Positions 1 through 6,355 of a DNA stretch of 6,370 nucleotides are shown one piece after another (positions within the stretch are counted from its first letter, which is position 1; each line of letters opens with the position of its first letter). The notes below the pieces were generated by a model. The model did not search any database and was not told the origin of the DNA. It saw only the letters and a list, made by a program, of their open reading frames with translations. Source of the DNA: Fidelibacterota bacterium. Lineage in GTDB: Bacteria; Fidelibacterota; Fidelibacteria; Fidelibacterales; Fidelibacteraceae. Location: the NCBI GenBank assembly GCA_029931905.1, contig JAOZRH010000115.1:1-6370 (forward strand). The letters are read 5' to 3'. The position numbers and the translations under genes were made by a program.

Positions 1-2
1 GG

Positions 3-803
3 TTAAAAAGTTTTTTAGATGATCCCAAAATATTTGATGGTAAAAATCCTACGATATCATTTTATGATAAAAGTCTCGCAGAATTCTTATGGCACGGTAC
101 AATGCCCGGATTACTTGATAAACCTGATTCGATAGTTCATTCATATTATAATTCATATGTTCAAACTTATGTGGGTAGAGATATTCGAACAATAGCAAAT
201 ATAAAAGAATTTCGAGATTATGGATTGTTTATAAGAGTTGTGGCGGGTATGACTTCTCAAGAAATAAATTCATCGTTAATAGGCAGAATAATCGGCATAA
301 CACCAGACACTGCGAGGCGATGGCTGGATATATTGAATTATAGTTATCAATGGATTGAATTACCAGCATATATTGGCGATACAACAAAAAGAGTAAGTAA
401 ACAGAAGACTGGATATTTTACAGATACGGGATTTGTCTGTTATTTACAAAGTATTTCTTCGCCAAAAGCACTTGCATCATCACCTAATTTTGAAGCTGTT
501 TTTAAGACTTTTGCCGTAAATTTAATAATGAAACAATTGTCTCGAACAAATTATTATCCTACGATATATCATTGGCGGACAAATGGCGGAGCTATAGTAG
601 ACGTTGTTTTAGATATTGATAATAAACTGTTTCCAATTAATATTATTTGTAAAACGATTTTGTCATTACACGATACAAGGGCTATAAAATCATTTATGGA
701 AACATATCCTGAAAAATGTAATTATGGAATTGTTTTTTATGCTGGGAAAGAATATTATAGGATATCAGAAAATAATTGGGCGATTCCATGGTTGGCTATA
801 TAA
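3..803 (+). CDS. AAA_14/DUF4143 family ATPase, C-terminal part (5' truncated by window edge)
   Basis: The reading frame is open from the first complete codon at position 3, so the gene starts upstream of the window; the ATG at 102 is internal. The 266 visible residues match the C-terminal half of AAA_14/DUF4143 ATPases. Numbering from position 3, there is an SYVQTYVGRDIR-like motif (51-62), a winged-helix-like stretch with GITPDTARRWLDIL (about 98-111), the KTGYFTDTGFVCYL motif (135-148), HWRTNGGAIVD (190-200) and the usual C-terminal PWLAI. Walker A and B motifs would lie outside the window. The DUF4143 part normally resembles a PD-(D/E)XK nuclease fold, but most acidic positions are altered here: FE is FK, GxEVD is GAIVD and IEIK is INIIC. 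It may therefore be catalytically dead. Cellular function of these ATPases is poorly defined; many genomes carry several variable copies. It is separated from the next gene by 85 bases and probably belongs to a different transcription unit. Confidence 0.85.
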   Translation, partial: LKSFLDDPKIFDGKNPTISFYDKSLAEFLWHGTMPGLLDKPDSIVHSYYNSYVQTYVGRDIRTIANIKEFRDYGLFIRVVAGMTSQEINSSLIGRIIGITPDTARRWLDILNYSYQWIELPAYIGDTTKRVSKQKTGYFTDTGFVCYLQSISSPKALASSPNFEAVFKTFAVNLIMKQLSRTNYYPTIYHWRTNGGAIVDVVLDIDNKLFPINIICKTILSLHDTRAIKSFMETYPEKCNYGIVFYAGKEYYRISENNWAIPWLAI

Positions 804-871
804 AAATATTTTAAAATGATGATTTTTTAATAAATTATGTCAAATAAATTTAGTAATATTACAGTAATTAA

Positions 872-879
872 AAGGCGAG
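872..879 (+). promoter_or_regulatory. Ribosome binding site of the GGGP synthase gene
   Basis: AAGGCGAG lies 9 bases before the ATG at 889 and is the best Shine-Dalgarno-like match in the 85-base gap. It supports the 889 start. The gap itself contains AT-rich sequence with no convincing -35/-10 pair, so the operon promoter is not identified. Confidence 0.6.
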
Positions 880-888
880 AATTATTTT

Positions 889-1629
889 ATGAAAATATAT
901 GAAAAGCTATTAAAGATACGAGAAGAGAATAAAGCGGGATATTTTGTGTTAATTGATCCAGATTCTTTTTTAACAAATGAGATAGAAAAAAAAGTAGAAA
1001 AAATATGTAATAGTGGAGCAGATGCGATTTTAATTGGTGGAAGCTTAATTATGTCTGGCGAATATAATGAAAAAATAAAATTAGTTAAAAAGTATTCATC
1101 AGTTCCAACGATTTTATTTCCAGGAAGCACCACTCAAATAAATAAACATTTTGACGCGGTACTGTTTTTGTCATTAATTAGTAGCAGAAATCCTGAAATG
1201 TTAATTGGGACTCAAGTTGTGAGTGCGCCAATTTTGAAAGCAATGAATATGGAAACGATTTCAACGGCATATATGTTAATTGAATCTGGCAAGGTTACAA
1301 CTGCTGAATTTATGAGTAATTCAAAGCCGATTCCATCTAATAAACCAGATATTGCAGTAGCACACGCTATCACTGCTGAAATGCTTGGGTTTAAAATGAT
1401 ATATTTAGAAGCTGGAAGTGGAGCAGATAATCCAGTCCCAAATGAAATGATTTCAAAAATAAAAAAACATGTAAATATTCCAATTATAGTTGGTGGAGGA
1501 ATTACCGAACCAGAAGTGGCAAAACAAAAAGTTGATGCGGGAGCGGATTTTGTTGTTACCGGAAATATTTTAGAAAAAGAAGGCAATTCACATCTAATGG
1601 CAAAATTTGCCAAGGCAATTCACAAATAA
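889..1629 (+). CDS. Geranylgeranylglyceryl phosphate synthase (GGGPS/PcrB family)
   Basis: Predicted TIM-barrel prenyltransferase of 246 residues, the normal family length. Known members join sn-glycerol 1-phosphate to a polyprenyl diphosphate (C20 in archaea and Bacteroidota-type enzymes, C35 in Firmicutes PcrB), making the first ether bond of archaeal-type lipids. Visible motifs in order: LIDPD (21-25, the Mg/diphosphate region), GGS (50-52), FPGSTTQI (77-84), SLISSRNPEMLIG (95-107), STAYMLIESGK (125-135), the family signature YLEAGSGA (172-179), and the phosphate-binding GGGI (202-205) and VTGN (223-226). The SRNPEMLIG segment recalls the group II (bacterial/euryarchaeal) branch more than the Firmicutes group; that placement and the C20 chain length are inference. 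A cytosolic or membrane-peripheral enzyme, first gene of a tight + strand run ending at 3797, with 15 bases before gmhA. No partner lipid genes (G1P dehydrogenase, UbiA-type DGGGP synthase) are in the window. Confidence 0.92.
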   Translation: MKIYEKLLKIREENKAGYFVLIDPDSFLTNEIEKKVEKICNSGADAILIGGSLIMSGEYNEKIKLVKKYSSVPTILFPGSTTQINKHFDAVLFLSLISSRNPEMLIGTQVVSAPILKAMNMETISTAYMLIESGKVTTAEFMSNSKPIPSNKPDIAVAHAITAEMLGFKMIYLEAGSGADNPVPNEMISKIKKHVNIPIIVGGGITEPEVAKQKVDAGADFVVTGNILEKEGNSHLMAKFAKAIHK

Positions 1630-1644
1630 ATAAAAAGAAATAAA

Positions 1645-2232
1645 ATGATTAAAGAAAGAAAAATTATTAAAAAACATTTATTAGAAAGCGTAGAAGTAAA
1701 AAATAAAATCATCAATAATTCTATACTGATCGATAAAATAGCTGAAGCATCAGAATTAATTTGTGATGCTGTAAATCGTGGTGGAAAAATAATGTGGTGT
1801 GGAAATGGTGGGTCGGCTTCTGATGCTCAACATATTTCTACAGAGTTGATTGCAAAATTAAATTTAATAAGAAATCCAATTGCATCAATCGCTTTAAATA
1901 CAGACACTTCGTTCTTAACAGCTTGGTCAAACGATGTTGGTTTTGATTCAATTTTTAGTCGCCAGATTGAGGCATTAGGAAAATCTGAAGATATATTAAT
2001 TGGTATTTCGACAAGTGGAAATTCAAAAAATATTATTAATGCAGTAAATGTTGCAAATGAAAAACATATTAAAACGATTACATTTTTGGGAAAAGACGGT
2101 GGCGAATTAAAAAATAAAGCAGATATTTCAATAATTGTTCCTTCTGATAATGTACAATATATTCAAGAATCACATATTACAATTGGTCATATTATTTGTG
2201 ATATTGTTGAACAAAGATTATTTTCAAAATAA
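1645..2232 (+). CDS. gmhA: Phosphoheptose isomerase (sedoheptulose 7-phosphate isomerase)
   Basis: A SIS-domain protein of 195 residues that should convert sedoheptulose 7-phosphate to D-glycero-D-manno-heptose 7-phosphate, the first step of nucleotide-activated heptose synthesis for LPS core or surface glycans. It has the sugar-phosphate loop GNGGSASDAQH (53-63), the second phosphate loop STSGNS (122-127), and the C-terminal QESHITIGH (174-182). Residues H63, E67, Q174 and H182 keep the order and spacing of E. coli GmhA H61, E65, Q172 and H180, so the active site looks complete. This argues against a DiaA-like non-enzymatic SIS protein. The enzyme is cytosolic and normally tetrameric. The start at 1645 has only a weak purine stretch (AAAAAGAAA) ahead of it; the 15-base gap from the upstream stop suggests coupled expression. 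Its presence supports a diderm cell or a heptose-containing surface glycan. Confidence 0.92.
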   Translation: MIKERKIIKKHLLESVEVKNKIINNSILIDKIAEASELICDAVNRGGKIMWCGNGGSASDAQHISTELIAKLNLIRNPIASIALNTDTSFLTAWSNDVGFDSIFSRQIEALGKSEDILIGISTSGNSKNIINAVNVANEKHIKTITFLGKDGGELKNKADISIIVPSDNVQYIQESHITIGHIICDIVEQRLFSK

Positions 2233-2256
2233 ATATTATTCATACAGAAAGATACA

Positions 2257-3165
2257 ATGAACTATATTTTAAAAGATTTTATTAATCATTTGCGGGTGGA
2301 AAGAAATTTAGCCAAAAACACGATTGAATCGTACACTATAGATCTTGAGAGATATTTAGTGTTTTTAAAAGAACATCAAATTACGAAACCTGAGAATATT
2401 CAAATTTCACATCTTTATGATTATATTTCAATTTTAAATGAAATTCCATTAATGGCATCAAGTATTTCTAGGAACTTTTCTTCTATAAGAATGTTACACG
2501 AATTTATGATGAACGAAGGATATGTAAATAAGGATATTACTGAAAACATTGTTTCACCAAAAATTCCAAAAAGATTGCCAAAAATATTAACAATTGCCGA
2601 GGTTGAAAAAATATTATTTATTATCGATACATCAAAAACACTTGGAATACGAGACAGGGCGATGTTTGAACTACTTTATGCCTGTGGATTACGAATATCC
2701 GAATTATTAAGATTAAAAATATTTTCCATTTTTTTTGATGAAGGTATTGTTAGAATTTTTGGTAAGGGCAATAAAGAAAGAATTATTCCATTCGGAAATG
2801 AAGCCAAAGAGTGGCTGGAAAAATATATCAAAATTAGTCGTCCCGAGTTACAGGAAAAAAATATTGAGAAAGCGGAGGATTTTGTTTTTTTAAATATTCG
2901 AGGTGGTACACTTTCAAGAATGGGCGTTTGGAAAATAATTCAAAAACATGTACAATCAGCAGGAATATATAAAAATGTTAGTCCACATACTTTTCGCCAT
3001 TCTTTTGCAACACATCTTTTAGAGGGAGGTGCTGATCTGCGAGCAGTTCAAGAAATGTTAGGACATTCTGACATTTCCACTACACAAATTTATACACATT
3101 TAGATAGAGATTTTTTAAAAGAAATTCACAAAACATTTCACCCAAGAGAAAGAGAGGAAAAATGA
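2257..3165 (+). CDS. xerD: Tyrosine recombinase XerD-like
   Basis: A site-specific recombinase of 302 residues, close to the 298 of E. coli XerD, expected to resolve chromosome dimers at dif with a division-linked translocase. The N-terminal SAM-like core-binding domain (about 1-100) includes the typical N-terminal pattern ending in RNLAKNTIESY. The catalytic domain has R146 (GLRISE), K170 (GKGNKE), H244 and R247 (SPHTFRH), H270 (LGHSDISTT) and nucleophile Y279 (IYTH), so all six catalytic residues are present. H244, R247, H270 and Y279 even share E. coli XerD numbering. The ending FHPRE resembles the XerD C-terminal HPRA motif, favouring XerD over XerC, though some lineages use one Xer protein. 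It lies 24 bases after gmhA and its stop overlaps the next start, which fits a housekeeping gene in an operon more than a phage or island integrase. The RBS is weak (AGAAAGA, about 2246-2252). Confidence 0.88.
   Translation: MNYILKDFINHLRVERNLAKNTIESYTIDLERYLVFLKEHQITKPENIQISHLYDYISILNEIPLMASSISRNFSSIRMLHEFMMNEGYVNKDITENIVSPKIPKRLPKILTIAEVEKILFIIDTSKTLGIRDRAMFELLYACGLRISELLRLKIFSIFFDEGIVRIFGKGNKERIIPFGNEAKEWLEKYIKISRPELQEKNIEKAEDFVFLNIRGGTLSRMGVWKIIQKHVQSAGIYKNVSPHTFRHSFATHLLEGGADLRAVQEMLGHSDISTTQIYTHLDRDFLKEIHKTFHPREREEK
3151..3158 (+). promoter_or_regulatory. Ribosome binding site of the M50 protease gene, inside the xerD 3' end
   Basis: AGAGAGGA sits 3 bases before the ATG at 3162 and is read by XerD as part of its charged C-terminus. 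With the ATGA stop/start overlap (3162-3165) this fits translational coupling of xerD and the protease. Confidence 0.6.
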
Positions 3166-3797
3166 ATCAAGTAACAAATATATTAGCATTAGCAATTCCA
3201 ATCCTGTTTGCACTTACAATTCACGAATTAAGTCACGGATTAATAGCACTTTATTTTGGAGATCCAACAGCCAAAAATGCTGGAAGATTAACATTAAATC
3301 CACTTGTCCATCTTGATCCGATTGGAACACTTATGTTATTAATAGTACATTTTGGTTGGGCAAAACCTGTGCCAGTAAATCCCGCCTACTTTAAAAATCC
3401 TAAAAAAGATATGTTGTGGGTTGCATTAGCTGGTCCAGCTTCAAATATGATTTTAGCATTATTGACTGGTTTGATAATTAGGATTGTTGGATTGGAAATG
3501 TCAAATATTTTTACAGTTAATTTTCTAAAATTAATGTTATACTATAGTTTAACCATAAATCTTGCACTTGCATTTTTCAATTTATTACCAATTCCACCAT
3601 TAGATGGAAGCAGGGTATTAGCTGGATTATTATCACAAAAATACGATTATATTATTTATAATTTAGAACGATATGGAATGTTTATTTTACTTGGAGTTAT
3701 TTTGTTTGGGAGAATTACAGGAACTTCAATAATTGGATCAATAATTTGGCCATTTGTTGGGTTTTTTGCTAATTTGTTTGCTGGAATAGATATTTAA
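3162..3797 (+). CDS. Site-2 protease family membrane protein (peptidase M50)
   Basis: A 211-residue integral membrane zinc metalloprotease of the compact, PDZ-less S2P type. The first membrane helix carries the HExxH zinc motif HELSH (H21, E22, H25). The C-terminal signature NLLPIPPLDG (140-149) supplies the third ligand D148. Hydrophobic segments lie near 5-31, 53-64, 86-110, 122-143, 171-186 and 190-207, and AGPASN (90-95) is a typical conserved M50 element. Such enzymes cut substrates inside or near the membrane, but the substrate of this subgroup is usually unknown. It lacks the PDZ domain and length of RseP-type sigma-E pathway proteases, so no rseP symbol is given. The start overlaps xerD by 4 bases and has a good RBS. 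It is the last gene of the run; the next gene has its own promoter. Confidence 0.9.
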   Translation: MNQVTNILALAIPILFALTIHELSHGLIALYFGDPTAKNAGRLTLNPLVHLDPIGTLMLLIVHFGWAKPVPVNPAYFKNPKKDMLWVALAGPASNMILALLTGLIIRIVGLEMSNIFTVNFLKLMLYYSLTINLALAFFNLLPIPPLDGSRVLAGLLSQKYDYIIYNLERYGMFILLGVILFGRITGTSIIGSIIWPFVGFFANLFAGIDI

Positions 3798-3867
3798 AAT
3801 ATACAATAATGTGACTTTGCTCAAATTTGTAATAAAGTATTTGTAAAATTAGATAAAAATATATACA

Positions 3868-3895
3868 TTGACACAAATTAAAAGAATTTTATGAT
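3868..3895 (+). promoter_or_regulatory. Predicted sigma-70-type promoter of the WD40-caspase gene
   Basis: A perfect -35 TTGACA (3868-3873) and a 5/6 -10 TATGAT (3890-3895) are separated by 16 bases. Transcription would start near 3902, giving a leader of about 33 bases before the ATG at 3935. This is the best -35/-10 pair in the window and lies in the only intergenic region over 100 bases. It suggests expression independent of the upstream operon. In such AT-rich DNA the -10 is weak evidence alone; the exact TTGACA is what raises the call. Confidence 0.55.
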
Positions 3896-3900
3896 AAAAT
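3886..3900. repeat. Perfect 7-1-7 inverted repeat over the -10 box
   Basis: ATTTTAT-G-ATAAAAT is a perfect inverted repeat centred on position 3893, covering the predicted -10 hexamer. It could be an operator, but it consists of A/T bases except the centre and may be chance in this composition. Confidence 0.3.
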
Positions 3901-3921
3901 ATGATTCAAAAAAGTTAAAGT

Positions 3922-3929
3922 AAGAGAGA
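3922..3929 (+). promoter_or_regulatory. Ribosome binding site of the WD40-caspase gene
   Basis: AAGAGAGA ends 5 bases before the ATG at 3935. Together with the signal-peptide-like N-terminus that begins at this ATG, it supports the chosen start. Confidence 0.5.
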
Positions 3930-3934
3930 AAGTC

Positions 3935-4003
3935 ATGAGAAAAATATTTATAGTAATTGTACTAATATTCTCAAGTTTGATTATTTTTAATAATTTAATG
4001 GCA
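3935..4003 (+). other. Signal peptide of the WD40-caspase protein
   Basis: Residues 1-23 have a basic start (MRK), then a long hydrophobic core of Ile, Val, Leu and Phe, then NNLMA followed by TSS. Cleavage after A23 is plausible (Leu at -3, Ala at -1). No cysteine follows, so a lipoprotein is unlikely. An uncleaved membrane anchor is the alternative. Confidence 0.75.
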
Positions 4004-6340
4004 ACATCTAGTTTTTTATCCGAATTTAATGATCTTTTTGAAATTGAACAAGAGGAAGAAAATCAAAGCAAGATATTTGGGAATAATAATTTTGAATTAA
4101 TAAAAACAATAGACAATAATTCAAACCATATGTATTCTGTTTCGTTTAGTAATGATGGAAAATATTTCGTTTCGAGTAGTTCTGATAAAACAATAAAAAT
4201 ATATTCTGTAAATAATTGGGAATTAATAAAAACATTAACTGATAGTGGGTATGTAGTTAAATCCGTCTCCTTTAGTATTGATGACAAATATCTTGCCGTT
4301 GGCAATAGTGGCAACGAAGTGAAAATCTATGATACAAATAATTGGCAAGTAATTAAAACATTAAGTGATCATGAATATACAATTACATCTGTTTTGTTTA
4401 GTCCAAATGGAAAATATTTTGCTTCCGCAAGTTTTGATAATACCGTTAAAATTTATGATACAGATAATTTTGAATTAATAAAGACATTAAGAGAACATTC
4501 CAATTTGGTATATTCCGTTTCGTTTAGTTATGATGGTCGATTTTTTGCATCTGCAAGTTTTGATAATACTGTAAAAATATACAATACGGATAATTGGGCA
4601 TTAATGAATTCATTATCGGATTATTCAAGCTATGTATTGTCTGTCTCTTTTAGTGCTGATGGAAAATATCTTGCCAGCGGTAGTTCTGACAAAAATATAA
4701 AAATATATTCCACATCAAATTGGGAATTATTAGAAACTTTAAAAGATCATGAATATGCAGTGAAATCTGTTACATTTAGTAACGATAATAAATATCTTGC
4801 CAGTGCTAATAATGGAAATACTGTAATATTATATCAAACAAATGATTGGCAAATATTTAAAGAAATTAGTGAAGAATTCAATTACATCTTTACATCAATT
4901 GCATTTTGTTCTGATGGTAAATATTTTGCTACAAGTGGTGCCGATGGTACAGTGAAAATTTATCAATTTGGTATAATTAAACAGGATGTTTTTATTAAGA
5001 AATATGTAGAAGAGCATATTAATGAATGGCAGAAAAAAGGGGAATTTGAGAAGACATTTGAATATAAGGTGAGAATGAGTAATAGAGATGGAAAGGCTGA
5101 AGAATTCTTTAATGAAGCCAAAGAACAATATGAAAAAAGTGCAAAAAAATATTGGGATAAACAAAAAGCAGAATATGTCGCTCCAATTATGGAAGGTGAT
5201 ATCACAATATTAGGAGATTATGATGCTGATAGAGAAACATTCAAATTAGATATTTCTACAATTGGAGAGGTGGTAATAAATATTCCGATAGATTATGCGG
5301 CAAGTTTTAAAAGATATCAGGATTCATTAAGATTAAAAAATCCACAAGTTGTAAATAAAAACGACAATTTGACATTGTCTTCAATAGAAGTTTTTAATCC
5401 CATAGATGTTAAAGGTTTTGTTTATGACACCAATGTAAAAGAAGATTATAATATAGAATCTGATATGAATTTTGAATTTAAACCGTATAATTATAGTTTT
5501 GAAAATGTAGAAGTTGAACAACAATTTTCTAAAGTCAAGTCAGAAAATGATGAAGAACAAGAGGACAAATATAATTTATACAAAAATATTCCTCAAAATT
5601 TTACAAAAAATAACGATGCCGTTGCTGTAATTATTGGTAATAAAGACTATAAATATTTGAATAATGTAAAATATGCAATAAAAGATGTTCGTCTGATGAA
5701 AAAATATTTAATGGAAAGTTTTGGTTATGATGAAAAAAATATTATTTGGCTTGAAAATGCTTCAAAAGGTGAATTTGAATCGGTTTTTGGAATAAAAGGT
5801 AATCATAAAGGACGACTTGATGACTATGTAAAAGAAAACAAAAGCGATGTTTTTATATATTATTCTGGTCACGGTGCACCAGATGTAAATTCTAGAAAGG
5901 GTTATTTCGTTCCTGTTGATTGTAATCCTGCGACAGTTGCATTAAATGGTTATCCAATAGATTTATTATATGAGAATTTGAGTAAAATAAAATATAAAAA
6001 ATTGACAGTAATTGTAGATGCTTGTTTTAGTGGCGAAAATACTTTAAAAAATGTTTCGCCAATATTCATAAAAGTTGATAATCCTGTTATGGCAAAAACA
6101 AATACAACAATTTATTCATCAGCGAAAGGAGATCAATTATCGACTTGGTATCCACAAAAAGAACATAGTTTGTTTACATATTATTTTTTGAAAGGTATTC
6201 AAGAGAAAGGGATTGATGTTACAAATTCAGAGATGAAAAAATATTTAGATGAAAAAGTTACATATATGTCAAGACGATTGCATTCACGAGAACAAAATCC
6301 TACATTTAACGGCGATGAAAACGAATATTTGGTGAAGTAA
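3935..6340 (+). CDS. Exported WD40-propeller / caspase-like (C14) protease
   Basis: An 801-residue multidomain protein. Order: signal peptide (1-23), short acidic stretch (30-45), seven WD40 repeats (about 52-344), helical charged region (350-412), a beta-rich region (about 420-525), a low-complexity acidic linker (530-548), and a caspase-like domain (about 561-801). The protease dyad is H646 in YYSGHGAPD and C697 in VDACFSG. D695, two residues before the Cys, matches the acidic S1-pocket position of metacaspases, so cleavage after Arg/Lys is inferred, not shown. Caspase-fold prokaryotic proteins (orthocaspases) often carry WD40 repeats as sensor or interaction modules; here the signal peptide implies action in the periplasm or outside the cell. 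There is no lipobox and no C-terminal sorting domain is evident. The gene has its own promoter and no obvious partner in the window. Substrate, trigger and biological role are unknown. Confidence 0.9.
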   Translation: MRKIFIVIVLIFSSLIIFNNLMATSSFLSEFNDLFEIEQEEENQSKIFGNNNFELIKTIDNNSNHMYSVSFSNDGKYFVSSSSDKTIKIYSVNNWELIKTLTDSGYVVKSVSFSIDDKYLAVGNSGNEVKIYDTNNWQVIKTLSDHEYTITSVLFSPNGKYFASASFDNTVKIYDTDNFELIKTLREHSNLVYSVSFSYDGRFFASASFDNTVKIYNTDNWALMNSLSDYSSYVLSVSFSADGKYLASGSSDKNIKIYSTSNWELLETLKDHEYAVKSVTFSNDNKYLASANNGNTVILYQTNDWQIFKEISEEFNYIFTSIAFCSDGKYFATSGADGTVKIYQFGIIKQDVFIKKYVEEHINEWQKKGEFEKTFEYKVRMSNRDGKAEEFFNEAKEQYEKSAKKYWDKQKAEYVAPIMEGDITILGDYDADRETFKLDISTIGEVVINIPIDYAASFKRYQDSLRLKNPQVVNKNDNLTLSSIEVFNPIDVKGFVYDTNVKEDYNIESDMNFEFKPYNYSFENVEVEQQFSKVKSENDEEQEDKYNLYKNIPQNFTKNNDAVAVIIGNKDYKYLNNVKYAIKDVRLMKKYLMESFGYDEKNIIWLENASKGEFESVFGIKGNHKGRLDDYVKENKSDVFIYYSGHGAPDVNSRKGYFVPVDCNPATVALNGYPIDLLYENLSKIKYKKLTVIVDACFSGENTLKNVSPIFIKVDNPVMAKTNTTIYSSAKGDQLSTWYPQKEHSLFTYYFLKGIQEKGIDVTNSEMKKYLDEKVTYMSRRLHSREQNPTFNGDENEYLVK
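4088..4966 (+). repeat. Seven tandem WD40 repeats (beta-propeller coding region)
   Basis: The repeat-ending motif (IKIY/VKIY/VILY, in place of the classical WD) recurs at residues 87, 129, 171, 213, 255, 297 and 340, a spacing of 42 residues except 43 for the last. Each unit has SVSFSxDGKYxAS-like and xNWELIKTL-like segments. The leading NFELIKTI (52-59) with the terminal VKIYQF (340-345) fits the usual closure, in which the first strand completes the last blade, so a full seven-bladed propeller is expected. At DNA level, copies near 4421 and 4547 are exactly 126 bases apart and very similar (ASASFDNTVKIY in both). Confidence 0.92.
4979..5509 (+). other. Uncharacterised middle region between propeller and caspase domain
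   Basis: Residues about 349-525. The first half is charged and helical (HINEWQKKGEFEKTFEYKVR, 361-380, then EAKEQYEKSAKKYWDKQKAEY to 414). The second half is beta-like and contains GDYDADRETFKLDI (427-440). From memory, similar stretches (EWQKKGEFEKT... and GDYDADxETF) recur in caspase and WD40 proteins of Bacteroidota-like genomes, so this looks like a conserved module, but I can name no domain or function for it. Confidence 0.55.
5615..6340 (+). other. Caspase-like (peptidase C14) domain
   Basis: Residues 561-801. Core strand AVAVIIGNKDY (562-572), AIKDVRLMKKYL (581-592), catalytic H646 in FIYYSGHG, GYFVPVDCNP (656-665), catalytic C697 in TVIVDACFSG, then the small-subunit-like segment with YSSAKGDQLS (727-736) and HSLFTYYFLKGI (744-755), and a C-terminal QNPTFNGDE (787-795) corresponding to the common QxPxxxG ending. 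The domain appears complete. Confidence 0.9.
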
Positions 6341-6355
6341 AATTAAATATTTTGC

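Noticed and set aside
811..860. Promoter or terminator between the ATPase and GGGPS genes (TAATAT at 854-859; AAAAT-GATG-ATTTT at 813-826)
   Set aside because: The TAATAT lacks a -35 at proper distance, and the hairpin is a 5-base A/T-only stem.
882..1133. Minus-strand ORF of 83 codons
   Set aside because: Lies almost entirely antisense to the well-supported GGGPS gene; no recognisable protein features.
1212..1613. Minus-strand ORF of 133 codons
   Set aside because: Antisense to the conserved C-terminal half of GGGPS; composition is that of a shadow frame.
1645..2232. SIS protein as the replication regulator DiaA
   Set aside because: All four GmhA active-site residues are present at the right spacing, which favours the isomerase.
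2257..3165. Tyrosine recombinase as an integrase of a mobile element or island
   Set aside because: Length, catalytic residue spacing and the HPR-type ending fit XerD; it is embedded in an operon and no tRNA, att repeats or cargo genes are visible.
3812..3838. Possible terminator after the M50 gene (ACTTT ... AAAGT)
   Set aside because: Only a 5-base stem with a long loop and no T-tract; too weak to call.
3825..3846. Direct repeat ATTTGTAA (3825-3832 and 3839-3846) upstream of the promoter
   Set aside because: Eight AT-rich bases repeated once is within chance for this composition, and no regulator gene is nearby.
4063..5205. Minus-strand ORFs at 4063-4314, 4895-5164 and 4963-5205
   Set aside because: All lie inside the WD40-caspase gene on the opposite strand, two overlap each other, and none resembles a known protein.
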